From contig CM065648.1 in assembly GCA_033220425.1 (NCBI GenBank), forward strand, positions 1,550,001 through 1,614,000: DNA of 64,000 bases, written 5' to 3'. Both the position numbers and the translations under genes were made by a program. The notes under the pieces are model-generated. The model ran no database searches. It saw only the letters and a program-made list of their open reading frames with translations, and was not told the DNA's origin. The DNA is from Lepraria neglecta. Lineage: Eukaryota > Ascomycota > Lecanoromycetes > Lecanorales > Stereocaulaceae. Within the stretch, counting starts at the first letter, position 1; the number at the start of each line of letters is the position of its first letter. Of the stretch, positions 23,601 through 37,779 are shown one piece after another.

Positions 23601-26600
23601 TATCCTTTCTATTTAACTAGATAGAACTAATTCCTTCTATCTAGGATCCTCTCGACCTCGTACTCTATTTCTTCCTTAACGTTATAGTAGAATATTTCTT
23701 AGAGAGGTATACTAGAGTCTACTAGCCCCAGGAGTAAGATATAGAATATCGGATATATCTTTGTATCAGGTAGAAGTTAGAGTTCGTAGTTAACTAGTCC
23801 TTTTATTCGTTTAATCAAGAATAGTCTAACCTTAATATAATCTAGTTTCTTACTTAGTCTCGTTATCCTTATATTTTTTATTAGGAGGTATACTTTATCC
23901 CCCTCTTTTAGCTAAGGAATATTCTTTCTTTTCTTATTAATCTATTCCTTTAATTTACTATTCGAGTTCTTAATAGACTTTTATATATCTTTATATAAAC
24001 TCTTAAGTTCTTTTACCTTAACTAAGGCCTTTTCTATATTTAGTCCTTCCTTTACTTATAGAAATATATTTATATTCTTTCCGTAGTTAGTAAAGAATAG
24101 TATTAGGCCTATTATATCTAACCTCTTGTCGTTATACGCTAGTTATACTATTAGAAGTAGTAAAACCTAGTTATCTTATTTCTAGTTTATATAATATCTT
24201 AAATATACTTCTATCGTCTAATTAGCACGTTCTATCTATCTATTAGTCTATAGGTAATATACTATTAATATCCGAAGTTTGGTTCTAATTACTACTATAA
24301 GCGTTCTCTAGTAGTTAGAAGTAAATAACTTATCTCTATCGGATATTATCGATTTCGATATACTATAATCTCTTATTAGCTTGTTAAGTAGTATAAAGGC
24401 TAACTAGTTCGCTTTATAGATTTCCTTAAATAGTATTATAATCGTATACTTCGTTAGTTTATCTATAATAACTATAATTAAGTCGAAGGTATCTTACGTA
24501 GCTAGATCCTTTAAAGGTAGTAGTTTAACTATAAAGTCTATTATAATATCATCCTATAGTAATTCTATTATAGGAGTAAATTATATTTATCCGTACTTAG
24601 CGTATTATACCGCTTTATTCTACTAGTACTAGATATATTCTTTAATATATTATTTAATACGTATCCGAAGTTTCGGCGCTACGTATCCTCGCTATAGGAG
24701 TTCTACTACTTTAGATACTCCTAGGTAATCTTATAAGGGGTTATCGTAGTAATTTCTAATTACTTCTTTAACGTATATATTAGGTAAGTAGGTCTTATCC
24801 TAGTATTTAAGTAATACTAAACCCTACTAATCTTTTCGTAGATTTGTTACGAATATATTATTATTATAGGCCTTTATAATCCTATTAGTTATATTAGGTC
24901 CTAATATATAAAGGGTCGCTACTAATACCTAGTATAGTACTAGCGATCCGTCTACTTCTTTCTTTAGGATTAGTTACTCTATAATATTCTTTTCTTCTAT
25001 ATAGTCTAATTACCTACTAAGTATATCTACTCGACTATTATCTTTCCCTAGAGTATAGGTTATCTTGAACTTATATTAACCTAATAGCTCTAACTATCGA
25101 ACTTGTCTTCTATTTAACTCTTTAGTTATTATAAAGTTAAGAAGATTCTTATAATCTATAAAGATAGTTAGATCCGAGCAGCTTTCTATATATACCCGCT
25201 AGTTCTATAATATATATACTACGGTAAGTAACTCCTTATTGTGTATATTATAGTTTTATTCTACTACTAATATCTTCCTTAAATAGTAGGTAACTAGATA
25301 CTACTTTTAGTCTTTTATTTGATATAGGTATACTCTAATTACAAGATCCGAGGTCTCTATTTCGATACGGGCCGGTTCGTTGGCCTAGAAGGTATAGAGT
25401 ACTAGTAGATCTATATATACTTTCTTTAATATATCGAATAACTTCTATTAGTCTTTTCCCTATATAAACCTAATATCCTTCTTCGTAATATCTATTAGAG
25501 GTAGTACTTTCTTTAAGTAGCCCTTAATAAACTTCCTATTAAAGTTAGTAAATCCTAAGAAGCTTTATACTACTTTAACGTCCTATAGTATAGACTATTC
25601 CGCTATAGCCTTAATCTTCTCTAGGCTTATACTAATACCTTCTATACTAACTATAAACCCTAGGAACTCTACTAACTATTAATAAATTCGCACTTTTCTA
25701 GTTTAAGAAGAAGTTTCGCTTGTAATAGGTATCTAAGGATATCCTATATATACTTAATATATTCTTTCTTATTCTTAGAATAAATTAGTATATTATTAAG
25801 GTACGCTATCGCTGTTTAATCTAAGTATACTCGTATAATATTATTAATAAGTACTTAGCAGGTTACTGGTACGTTGATAAGTCTAAACGATATTACTAGA
25901 TACTCGTAGTAGCTATATCTTGTTTAGAAGGTAGTTTTCTATTCCTCGCCTTCCTTTATCTAAATTAGATTATATATACCTCTAAGATCTAGTTTAGTAA
26001 ATATCTTTGCTTTGCCGAGCCGATCCTATAGCTCTCCTATATTTAGTAATAGATATCTATTCTTGATTATAATATCGTTTAACTTTTAATAGTTGATATA
26101 TAGTCTTAAGCTTCTATTCTTCTTTAGTATAAAGAGGATTAGATAATCTACTAGTAATTTAGATTCTTGAATAAATCCCTTTTTAAGGTTCTTATTAATA
26201 TATCTATAAAGTACTTTAAGTTCCTTTTCTAATAATATATAAATAGGTCTAAATATCGGCTATTTACTAGGTTCGAGTTTAATCTCGTAATCCTATAGCT
26301 AGTATCTAGATAATACTTCTATATTTGTCTCTTCCTCGAATAAGTATATCTACTTACTATATTCCTAAGGGATAGAGGGTATATTAGTTCCTCTCTTTCC
26401 TTTTACTATATTATTCTACTAACCTTTACTAGTAACTATAGAGTTAGACTACCTTTTAGTATTGTCCTTGTATAAAGCTAAGGTAATATATACCTCGACT
26501 AGTCTTCGGTTTAACTTCTTATCTACTATTAAACGCTGCTGATATATAGGTATAATCCTAGTAATATTACCGGATTAATCTATCTTAAGTACTCCTCGAG

Positions 26601-28812
26601 CCTAATTGATTATTAAGTTATACTTCTTTAACTAAGCTATATCTAAAATTATATAATAGGTAGCTATCCTAATAACGTTAAAGGTAATCTCCTTATAGTA
26701 GTACTAAATTATAATAGGTAACGAAAGTATCTCTTTATCTACCTTTTCTATTAATAGTATTAACCCGTTAGCTATCTAAAGGTTATACTATTATAACTTT
26801 TTTCGAGTTAGTATTCCTATTATTTATACTAAGTCTTGCGAAATAAAGTTTCTAGTAGCTCTAGAATCTATTATTATAACGGTCCGCTGTCTATTAACGA
26901 TTACTAGTATTTTTATATATATATTATATTGCGTAGAATATAGATATTATTTAGGGGTTAATATATTAATCTCTTTATAGCTACCTCTACTATAAGGGAT
27001 TACTCTTTTCCCTAAACGGGAAGGAATCCTATAAATTCTTTCTATTGTATATACTTTTGATATTTCTTATAGAGGTATATATACTATTCTATTATATAAT
27101 ATTCCTCTATATATAGATTATAGATTAATTCTCTTCGTAAGTTATTTATCTATATTTATCTATACTCTAGGAAGTATTAATATTTTCGTTTTTGAGCTAG
27201 GTACTATTTATATAAGTCTTCCGTATAGTATATCTATCTTTGAAAGCTATATCCTTTAGATAATTCTCCGTTAGTATATTATCTCCCTAGTTTATATAAT
27301 AGATATAGCCGGTTTATATAATAGGTATAGCCGGTCTATATAGTATCTCTATTCTATCCTCTAATAGTCTAGATAGAAGATATTATATCGGTAGTCTTTT
27401 TCGATTTCGATGCTTGCCTATAGTACTTTTATTCGTTACTCCTTTACTTCTTACTCCCTTTTCCTTTTAGGCTTAGTAAGTCCTAGTTCGGGTTCGATTA
27501 TTAGTTCCTTAGAGTTCCCTTCTTCCTTAGACGTAGTAGATCTAGGTGTTAATTCTCTTAGTAGTCGTATATCTTCCTACTTAGCTTCTAACGTGCTGAG
27601 GGCTTCTTCCTACTCTAGATCTATTCCTTCTTCTTCCTAATCCTACCTAGATTCTTTATAAGTACTACTATCGTCTCTAATATCTAGATCTTCCCTAGTT
27701 TGCGAGTCTACGTCCTCTATAAGTTCGTCCTCGTCGTTAGGTTCTTTATTAAGCTATTCTTGCGTTATCCTATTATACTAGGAACTAACGTCTTCCTCGA
27801 CTTCTTCCTATATTAGTAGCTCCTCCTTAGGCGTGCCGTCTATATCGTCCTAGGTATATACTTTCTTAAGTACATTTAGCTACGGTCGATATACTATATT
27901 TTTTAACTTGCAGTCTCTAGTAAAGTGGCCCGATTTGCTATAGCTATAATACGTAAGTGTTTTCTTGCCCCCTTGCTGCTTCTTGCCCCTAGGCGGCCCT
28001 TTGTAAAGCCTCTTACCCTTCCTTTCCGTGAAGTCTAGTCCTATTAGCGTATATCTATAAGGGTCGCGGTCTCCTTTATATCCTAGGCGATAGCTCTTCG
28101 ATTTAGTAAAAAAGCTTGAGTGTCCCGTCCCGCTAACTCCTCTATTGTACCTCTTCTCTATAGTCCTTTCGAATAACTTATCGTTAATCTTAATTACTTC
28201 CTTAATTAGTTTATCTAGGGTATTAATAATAATCCCTAATCTTATAAGCTTGTCTTTGACGTTATCCTTTAGGCCTCTTCGGTATATAGTTATTAATACG
28301 TTGTCGTCCTAGTTAGTCTTTGCTACGTACTACTAAAACTAAGTTAAATACTCTAATATAGACTTCTTCTGAGTTAAGTATTGGATTGTTTGTATTACTA
28401 CGTTAATTTCGTTTGATAGACCGAATATACGGCGGATTTCGAGTCTAAATATAGCTATACTCTCTATCTATTATTTAATTTCGCCGTCCTTATCGTTATC
28501 TTCTATATACTTCTTTAGGAATAGATTAATCTACTTTTGGGCTCTTCTATATAAATAAATAATAGCGAAGATAGGGTATTATTATATAGGTATAAAGTCC
28601 CCTTGGAACTTTAGATATAGTAATACCTAGGATAGCTATCCCTTAAGCTTGTCCCTTTCCCTATAGTATAAGTCGGGCTAGGCTATCTTAATATACCTAC
28701 TAAGTCCTTCGTTAATAGTAGGGCGTCTCTATCTACTTCCTCCTCCTAAGGAGCTTAGGATAGATACCCTAGGGTCTCTTAGTATAGTACTTATTCTTAA
28801 GGGTACTTAAAG
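23540..28812 (-). pseudogene. D gag-pol (fossil)
   Basis: Minus-strand chromovirus polyprotein region aligned end to end with A and B. RT core near 25800-26030, knuckle near 27900-27960, an acidic linker between knuckle and protease, and the chromodomain close to 23600. No nested insertion. Broken by many tens of changes. Confidence 0.88.
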
Positions 28813-29230
28813 TATTATAAACCGTATTACGTATCGATAGTCGTATATAGATTAATTCTTACTAGGACGGAGATATAATAGAGTAAGAGTATAAAGTAGG
28901 CTTCACGTGGTACTAAGCGGGTCTAGTATATAATTAGATAATATATATATTTAGTATCTAGCCTAAGAGATCTATTATATATAGTAAATACTAGATAAAA
29001 ATAGAAGTTAAGCACGATACTCTAAATAGTAAGTAAGTACTCCTATATATAGTAATAGAAAATCCTACCAAGCCTTTTATAATCGCTATAAGCGCCGTGC
29101 GCTTATTACGCTTATTATTCTTGAGCGCTATAAGCGTACTACGCTCGTTGCGCTCATCGCTTTAGCTACTAGTCCTATCTATAGTATCGTGTCCTATAGG
29201 ATAGTCCTGTTAGAATCGCTAGTTCTAATA
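28813..29230 (-). repeat. 5' LTR of D
   Basis: Same length as 22578-22995, begins TATTATAAACCG and ends TTCTAATA; CTAAG follows. Confidence 0.92.
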
Positions 29231-29235
29231 CTAAG

Positions 29236-31134
29236 GCTATTTTTATCTTCTAGTCTTACTAGTCTAGTATAAATAATATTATTAAGTAGCTCGAATATTA
29301 GCGAGTCTATTGTTTTATTAATATATTTATAAGAACTTTCCCTATTTAGAAGATTATAATAGTACTCTAGCTTAATATTCGTACTAGTAAAAGCCTTTAT
29401 ATTTAGAGAAGACTAATATATTAGATAGCGCCTTTTAATCGAATCGAGCTTAATACGCTTAATATAGTATATATCCTAATAGTAATACTAAAGATCTTGA
29501 ATCGAGTTGAAAGAAAGTATATAGCGTAGATTAGGATATAGAACTACCTTACTTTCACCTATTTCTATAGATTAGTTATATCTATCTTCGAAATACTAGA
29601 AATATTCTTATAGGTACTCTTTCTAGCTCTATTTAATAAGGAACTAATAGAAATATTTTATTAGTAAAAGCTTTAAATTAAAGAGATAGAAGAGATACTA
29701 TCTAGTAGTAGTAAGGGTCTAGTAGAAGATAAATAGATTATATTAAACTAGGAGCGTCTTAAGGTCGGTAAGATAGCGTTGATAGTACTTAAACCATCCG
29801 GTCCTACTAGTAATCTATTTGTTATACTAAAAATAGAGCTCGGTAAAGCTATATTTCCTTTTAAGGTCGCCTTTATAGTAATAGTAAATATATTCCTATC
29901 TATTATCTATACTAATACTATAGAATTAAAGGGTAGTTAGCTAGTCTATAATAACTAAGTATTTAGGAAATTAGAAAGGAGAAGTAGACGAACCGATCTA
30001 TATCCTTTATATATTAGGGTATAGGGTAATAACCGTTTATAGGCCGTAAGCTTAGATAATAGACTACCCGCGGATTTTCTTTGTATAATATAATTATATT
30101 CTAAAGTACGCTATAGCCCTATATACTATAGAGGGGAATATTAAGGAAGAGTAAAGACGCTAGCTAATTATATAGCGGATCTAAATAGCGAATCCGGTTG
30201 AAGTAGCTTGGTAGACTTATAACTTAAGGTACTTTATCCTCTATAGTTAAGGTAATCTTATATAGTTAAATCTACTACTATTTACTAAGCTTCTTAGATA
30301 CGAGCTGGCGTTTTCGCTAATATAGTTTCTCTTATCGAGCCCGAGCTAGCTAGGCTTTATCTTCTAACGTAATACCCTAAAGCTTCTCCCCTAGTATTTC
30401 GATCTCCTTATTAATAGAGATAAAATTAGTATAATTATCTAGGTTAGCTTCGACCTTTATAGATAATAATTATAATAGCTAAGGATAGTAATAGAGTAAT
30501 AGCCTATAAAATCCTTTAAGATAGACGGTGCGGCGTTTTTTGTTCTAGTAACTTACTATCCTATCTATAGTACTTAGCTTAGGCGTATATAAGCCAAAGA
30601 AAGTATCTATATTATTATAGCCGGCGAATTTTATCCTTTCGGCGATTAAGTAACTATTATCTTTAGCTAAGTTAGTATATCTTAATAGTTATATTTTATC
30701 CTTAAGAACTTACTATTAGCTTTAATAAGGGCTTCTCTTTGAATATTATATATCCTAATATTTTCCTTATACCCGGCGCGATACCCTAGATCTACTATTC
30801 GATTACTAAACGAGCCTACTCTATAAATCTTTCCTATAGGTCTATCCTTCTAGAAAAAAGGTATATAAAGTATATCCTTTTTAGTTCGAAGATAGTATAA
30901 GGACCTATCTATAGGTAGTAGAATCGCCTCGATCTCTTCGAAAGACCTATAGTCCTAGAAGGTATTATCCGCTAGGGCGATTGCTATTAAAGATAGTACT
31001 AGATTCGTAAATAGCGGCTCTATATCCTTATATATACTATACTATAGCCTAGAATTATATTATAATAGTTAGTAAGGATTACTCTTAACTATAATCCCGA
31101 AGATTTAGATAGTAAAGTAACCTTTTATACGGTA
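29236..31134 (-). pseudogene. DUF3435-type tyrosine recombinase relic, C-terminal part
   Basis: DUF3435 proteins are fungal tyrosine (YR) recombinases that include the captains of Starship elements and Crypton-like integrases. The minus-strand reading near 30740-31060 gives ALADNTF, YRSFEEIEAI, DILYIPFFQ, PIGKIYRV, LGYRAGYKENIRIYNI and REALIKANS. I recognise this order as the C-terminal half of the family (the ALADxAF...PFFQ...GxRAGYxE...RREAL core). Further left the frame goes on to about 29240. Most interruptions are at Gln/Trp-type codons, as RIP would produce. The upstream half lies at 38117-39160, separated by the Helitron. Family call from memory, not from a search. Confidence 0.7.
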
Positions 31135-31290
31135 CAAGTTAGTACCCGTAATCTTCATAGAAGATTACTGTAAAACCGGCTATATCTCGCTTATTTTATA
31201 CTTGATTTAGAAAATTTAAGCGGCGTTAGAAAGCCCGCTAGTTATAGTATATTTTATATATATAAAGTTAAGCTCTAACTCTAATACTTC
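31135..31290 (-). other. Helitron 3' terminus with palindrome
   Basis: The last 150 bases are shared with 49098-49250 and 61818-61920. The stem GTAATCTTC-ATA-GAAGATTAC at 31146-31166 lies just inside the end, as expected of the Helitron 3' terminator hairpin. The final bases are CTTG followed by T, instead of the usual CTRR-T. Confidence 0.85.
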
Positions 31291-31324
31291 TAAAGTTATT
31301 AAAATAGTAAGATTTTAATACTAA

Positions 31325-31520
31325 GGAGCGGGCCTAAAGGTCCAGGATTTGAAAATACGCGCGCGCTCGGCTATTTCTCGGGTCCGGAATCAGCGCCGGT
31401 TAGCTAGATATTTCATAGGCCTGCGCTAGTACCAGGCCTGTGAAATTCTAATTGGCTGAATACGCGCGCCATAAAGTCGGGCTTGGTATAGGGCTGAGAC
31501 CTTGTCCGCGAAATGCCTAT
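31325..31520. repeat. GC-rich island with a 14-bp hairpin inside the Helitron
   Basis: This block keeps CpA, TpG and CGCG runs, in contrast to both sides. It holds an inverted repeat ATTTCATAGGCCTG (31410-31423) against CAGGCCTGTGAAAT (31433-31446) with a 9-base loop, and two direct AATACGCGCG blocks near 31365 and 31470. It lies between helicase end and Helitron 3' terminus. It may be a small foldback insertion or untranscribed Helitron sequence with no repeat partner to trigger RIP. Confidence 0.6.
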
Positions 31521-31699
31521 TTTTGTATCTATTAACAGCGAGGTTATACGATAGTAATATCGCGATTATTTATAAAGAAACCATACCGGGACGATAATAT
31601 AACCTATATCTATACGCCTGTAAGCTTATTAGCTAATATCTTTAAGCGTTAAGATATAGTCGCCGCCATTTATAAGTCTAAGTAATAGCTATACCGAGT

Positions 31700-34600
31700 A
31701 ATATCTAACCCCGAATCTCACTGAAAAGTCGATTGCCGTAATCTGCAAGTTTGATATATATTCTAAAAGAGGCTTAGCGTCGTTTCGAGAAACTCCTATT
31801 AGCTATAACTATTATACGAGCACTAGACCTACAGCAGTACCTGCTTATAGACCGGGTTATTCATAAGCTTATACCTAATATAGTCATCCGAATCTAGACC
31901 AATTATATATAGGTTCGACTCTATAGTAATACGCGAGTTACTAATATAGAATTATCTATAGGTAAACGCTGGACGGGACCGTAGGTTAAGTCCTATATAC
32001 TTTATCGACTGCCCCTACGACTTATTAATAGTTATTACGAAGGCAGGGCGTATAGGGAACTGCTTGCGGGTGAACGGGGTAGGGATATACTTATTACTAT
32101 CCTTGGACTATAAAGGGATCTTGTATAAGACTACCTCGCTGCCGTCGAAACTCCTACCTATAATATTACCCTTAAGGACGTGTCTCCCGTATTCGGTAAA
32201 TAGAATACGGGTCCTATTATAGAGACGGGGTATATCTAGGTTCCTTATTAATATTACTAGCGTCCCTACCTTTAACTATAGCTTATACGGTAGTAGTAAG
32301 GGCTTATAGAATTTATTCTAGTACTCGTTAGGGAACATCTCGTTTTCCTCAGGGTTCACCGCCTAATCGAAACTCTAGTATTTATAGTAGTCGCCCCGTA
32401 TACGGTCGAGAATATAGTTATTTACTCTCTAGACATCCTTGTTTATAATAGCCAGAATTACTTGTTTAGTTAGATAGCGCCGGTCTAGAAGATCTCTGTT
32501 AATAGTAGGATAAATTTTATCGATCAGTATATCCATAGTATTCTTAGGTACGTATCTATATTTCCAGGGAGTCTTCTTATCCTTAGTGACTAGGTCGACT
32601 ATATTACCTTTACTATTACTAATATATAGGAGAGCTTTAGTAAATTCTACTATTTACCGCCTACCTTCTTCGGTAAGACCTCGATTACTTAGATATATAT
32701 TAGTAGTAAGGCGAAGAATAGTCACCTCGTCCTAGAACGCCGCCTTCTAGATACAGGTATTAATAATAACGCCTGCGGTACCCCCCGGGACTACTAGCAA
32801 GGTCTAACGGAAATCGCCGCAAAAGCAAACGACCTTGCCACTAAAGTAAGTACCGTTATTACCGCAAAGATCCTGTAAAGAATAGCTAACGTATTCAACG
32901 GCGAAACGACTCTATATAGGTACTTCGTCCTAGAAAATAACGCAAGCCCGCTTAATTAACTCTGCGAGGTTAGTCCCTTTCTAAATACCGTAACTGGATA
33001 TACTCTCAGCGTCCAATAGGATCTTGAATCGCGAATAGGTAGTACGTCCACCGTCTAATAGGGTTACAGCGATACCTGAAGACGCTACCGCTAAAGTAAC
33101 ACGCTTCTAAGACCGGAGCTTCTTCAGAATAGTATTCTAGACTATAGTCTTCCTAGTACCGCTAGCGCCGTTCAAAAAGAATAGTACGCCCGTACCAAAT
33201 TCATCATTCTCATTCTTATCTACCGCCGCTATAATCTTTTCGGCTACTAGGCGTTAGTCGGTATTAAGCTTCTGCTATTCAACTTCTATATCTTCTAGTA
33301 TAATATTATAAGATATCTCTTCGCGAAGTAGATAGTTCCGAATTCGCGATTTATATAGAAGATCGAATAGAATAACAACCGGCGGAAGGTTAAATAGCTC
33401 GAGGCTAAGGCTACTTTCGGCGGTAGACTGGTAGTCTAACTGGCTAGAAATCAAATATAGAGTATATTGCTCAGCTTGAAATACTGGGTCTCGTACACGT
33501 TTATCCACATGGTCCTAGAGGATATCTATACGGTAGGCGAAATACTTATTCAATATACGGGTATAGTCGTCCGATATACTATTTTAACAGTTAGAATATA
33601 TAGTCTAACTCGGACAGAGAATATAGTTCGACTCGGCTGAATATAGTCCGACCCGGATATAGAATATAGTCCGACTCGGATAGAAAAATAACGATTATAG
33701 TAATAAAAATAGATACGTACCTTGCTTTAAATTTCTCCTAAAGCGCTAAAGGGTCCTCTAGGTATAGTTCCAATAGAATAGTTACGAAAAGACCTCGTAG
33801 TACTACTAGTAAGTAAAGAGTCTTTACTTCCTCTAGTATCTCAACGCAGTACTTATTATTCTCTACCAATCTAAGTTAAATACAGGCCACTTTATATATT
33901 AGAAGCTCGCCGTTAATAGTCCGTAGATTATTAAATAATATCACCCCCTAACGGTAGGTAAGAAGGAGTCAGCAATAGTACAAATTACCCTACTTAGGAC
34001 TGATTATATATATACGTCTAATTACCTCCCCCTTCTCGCGAATAAACTATATCCGTTTCCTCTTATCCTATATGAAATATATAGGAAATTCGTTATATAG
34101 GTAGTTAAGGGGGTTTATATCTAGAAGGTATAGTTACCCGTTTTTTCTTCTAAACGGCAGAGGCTAATCGTTCTCTAAGGCTTCCTTAGCAAGATAATTC
34201 ATCTTAAAGAACTCCGTTAACTATATCTTGCGTAATAAGTCCTTATCGAGAATAGTCTCGGTAGTCTCCCTATCTAGATCGACGCCAATCTACTGCTCCT
34301 CAGGCAAATAAATCTATAGCCGTTTAATATAAGGCTTAATCCCCTCTATACTAAACCTAAAGATCTTCTAGCAAGCCTCGGAGCTTCCTATCTAGCGACT
34401 TTTATAGAATTCGGTAACCTTATTAACCAATAGAGGCTCTAGCTGTTACTACCCCGGCGGTATAGGGTTCCCCTAAGGCACCGTTGTTAATCGAGTAACC
34501 GAAATATTTACCTGGTCTAGACCCTTGTAGATATACTTGAATAAGTAAAATATAGACTTAATAGAGGCACAGATCTTAATATTTAGATAAGCACGGTACT

Positions 34601-37480
34601 TCTTCAGAAGCTAGGGGTTATAGGGAACGACCTATTAGTTAGTATAACCCTCTAGAGTAGGCTCTATATGCGGGCGTCAATAATACGGGTATACTCCCTT
34701 AGGATCGAACGATAACTTATTATAAATATCCTTAGGGAAGAACTTAGAGTACTAGTTCTTCTCTTTATCCTAGTAGATATTAGAGGCTAAGCAATAGCGA
34801 TAGATTATATAAGTAGTTACTAACTTATAGAGTACTAGGTCCTTCGTCTTATTAGGAATAACGGCCTATACGGCGTTATCGATCTAGGAGACGTATATAA
34901 TTTTATCCTCCTCACGAATAATAAGAAGGATATAGGCGTGCGGCAGACCTCGCTTTTAAAATTCAACTATATAGTAATAACTAATATAGATACCTAAGAT
35001 ATATCTCTCGAAAAGATCCTTAAGAAGCTCCCTGAGCTTTATATTAAAAACCCGTACCTGTATATTATAAACCTCCGTCGTCGATAAACCGGGTTGAATT
35101 AAACGGCGGACGTTAGCCTAGTTCGGGTTATATATAAAAGTTATAAAGAAGGCAGGATTACCTCGATACCGCACTACTATTAAAGCGTCCTCTATATCTA
35201 CCTTTATAGCTCTAGGGCTACCGGCTATACTAGATAGCAGAATAGTAACCTTACTGCCGATATCGCTAAGCCCTAGATCTAGATCCTCGTATAGTCGATT
35301 AACTAAGCCTTTATAGCTAAGTACCTAAATTTTATACTAATACTTAATATACCAATTCAGGTTATTCCATTCGATAATAGCGTAAGTATTAGTGACGAAG
35401 TAACTAAGGAGACGCCCGGAACAGAGTAATCGAGAGAATCTACCCTTACGGTACTATTATGGTATTAGTAGAAGAATTCTTTAAAATATTAAATTTTGCG
35501 AGGTCTACCCCGCAGAGAAATTTTGTTTTAAAAACTTAAAAATATAATATAAATTTACTAGTCGTCGATCATTTTAGTGCTATTTTAAGTAATATATTAA
35601 TAGTTCTATATAAATTACATTTAGAACGAAACTCTTCTCTATATCTAGCTCACTTGTATTAGCTAATATATATCTTCCGTAACTATCGACGGCGATATCT
35701 ATAGCTACTACTATCAAGCGCTATATTTCTAGCGCTTATAGGGGTATTACTAATATAGTATAGGAGGGGGGCGGCGCTTCTTAAAAGAAAAACAATAGAA
35801 GATCGCAATATCCTATATAAAGATATAAAGTACTGGAAAACGTAATTTCACTAATACAAGGGTAGACGTTTGAAAGCTATAGAATGGGCTCACCTGTAGC
35901 TAATAGCGATAGATCTAACTCCTCGTAACCTGTGTAGACCCTCTACGACCTCTCGGAGTAGCTCTATCTCTTTCCGGCTCTTCCTCGTTGTCGCTATACT
36001 TAGGCCGGTCGAGGTCCTAATATATACCGTGGTACTGAGTAGTTCCCTGCCTTATATTTAACCTGCGGGTAGCGAAGAGATATCCTTCTGGTAGCCTATT
36101 ATATCCCTGCAGCGGTAGACTATTATACTAGCTCTGTTCCCTATAAGGGAAAGGCAGGATATACCGCAGGGCTATATAGGATAAGTACTATTCAGGTACC
36201 CTTATAAGGCCCCTACCCTTAACTTTAATACGAATATCTCGTATAATACGTCCCTTCGCGCCGTCGGGAGGAGCAATTATAATATAGGCTACCTTACTGG
36301 ATATAGGGCGGTTATATATATCGCGATTAGTACGCCTAGGGTCGTATTATATAATACGGACGTTTATAGTCTATAGAGGGTATCTTACCTTATTATCTAA
36401 TAAGCGTTCCCGGTAAGTCTTAAAGCTCTATATATAGGGGTTAATATCTCGAAGAAGTCGCTGAAGAAGAAGCACTATATCCGTATTAATAGATCTTTCG
36501 ACCTGCCTAGTATACGTTATACGGGTATCTACTTAATCCTAGCTGGTATTAATAAAGTAGTACTAGGCGTATCTCTCGGTAACGCCTTCCTCAGGCAAAA
36601 GTGGACTAATAGCGTAATATATCCCCCTTTAGATCTTGTATATAGTCTACCTAACCCGGTAATCCATCTTATCTACGCCCTTACTAGTAAAAGAAAGCAG
36701 GTTATTATAGTTTAAGGCTCTCTCAACAAACGTAGTACTACGGGTAGTCCGTTTCATCTTATACTGCCCTAGCTAATAAGGGTCCCGGATACGGTCCTGA
36801 CTATCTAATATATATTCTACCTTATAAAACAGCTTATTCAGCGCGAGAACTTAATACTTAGGATCACCTTCAGGTAGTAGTTCAAGGAATTCAAAGTCAG
36901 GTAAGTCAGGTACCTAGATATTAATTATACCGTTCTAATAGTACTGCTACCGTTTAGTAGAAAGATACTTACCCTCGAAAGAGAAGGTATAGTAATAAGG
37001 ACATTTATTAGTTAGATCAAAGAACTATAGTAGTATAACGTATTCTAGAAGATCGATATATACTTGCGGTAGCCGAGCACTTAGATACGTACTGGGTAAA
37101 GTTCTACCACCCTTATCTATAGTATTACGGCGCTAATACGGTCGATAGCGACGTCGCTGACGTAGGGCATATTCTTCGCTATTCTCTCGTGCCTACCGTA
37201 TATATCTCTATCTCTAGCGGAGGTTATATTATAGTTCTACCGGGGGTACTTCTTCTTTAGAGGAAGAATCTCGGTACTTAGGTAGGCTCGAATCCTCTAG
37301 ATTGCAGGGCGGTATAACCACTTGGATAACTTATTAGACACCTGATTAGGCAGAGCGAGGCCGTAGATAGGCGTTCTGCTGCTATAGTCGAATGATCTAC
37401 CTCCTCTACGTATTTTGTATTTCTACCTACTAACTTATAGTAGTAACGTTAAACTCCCTAGCTCTTATAGCGTTCCTAGA
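31700..37480 (-). pseudogene. Helitron Rep/helicase (RepHel) relic
   Basis: The protein nicks and unwinds DNA for rolling-circle transposition. From high to low coordinates: a Helitron-like N-terminal domain (about 36000-37200; LLLQRLLRDINPYI, APPDGAKGRIIRDIRIK, LPFPYREQS); the Rep domain (about 34130-35460) with the HUH motif read as GLPHAYILL near 34930-34955 (second His changed) and the YLFKYIYKG two-tyrosine motif near 34520-34550; then the helicase (31720-33220) with Walker A GASGTRKT near 33150-33175, a DEVP box near 32925, VVCFCGDFR near 32800-32830, and TINKS near 32005-32040. A CAG|GTGAGC donor at about 35888 on the minus strand and 430 bases of noncoding DNA suggest an intron there. 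Several stops at Gln/Trp codons; not functional. Confidence 0.88.
35465..35890 (-). other. Probable intron in the Helitron gene
   Basis: Between the N-terminal and Rep coding parts the minus-strand reading loses family similarity for about 420 bases. It begins with ACAG|GTGAGCCC, a good donor, and the right-hand coding resumes shortly before GAATGGAATAACCTG. The acceptor cannot be fixed by eye. Confidence 0.45.
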
Positions 37481-37779
37481 ACGTTTCTTCCTTCCCTAAT
37501 TAGTTATCCCTTAGTTAATTATATTCTCTATAACATCTATAAGGGCCGTAGACGAATTCTAACGCTTTAGACGCGAGGTAGGGGCAGGAGCGCTATTATT
37601 AATATATACCGTAAAAGTAGGCGTCTAACGCCGCTAACGGGTAATAGTACGCTAATTATAAATACTATCATGAAGACTAAAGATACCTTACGTCTCTAGA
37701 GCTATTAAATTGGGATAAGAGGTAATAGCGCCGAATAGATATAAGTTACCTAGTTTATTTAAATAAGAAGGCAAATACT

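Larger units (their letters stand above)
22578..29230 (-). mobile_element. Ty3/gypsy chromovirus D (fossil), uninterrupted
   Basis: A full-length minus-strand element of 6653 bp with equal LTRs (418 bp each) and a perfect CTAAG duplication. It is the best ruler for the others because nothing is inserted in it. Parts: 3' LTR, purine tract, antisense frame (about 23030-23600), chromodomain (about 23540-23690), integrase (24000-24850), RNase H (25150-25350), RT (25600-26200), protease (about 26860), knuckle (27870-27970), gag (27970-28800), 5' LTR. Same family as B. Very strongly RIP-mutated, with many tens of breaks. Confidence 0.94.

Noticed and set aside
27410-27640. Ser-rich open frame opposite the D gag-pol linker
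   Set aside because: It is the antisense shadow of the acidic linker between knuckle and protease and is not kept in A or B.
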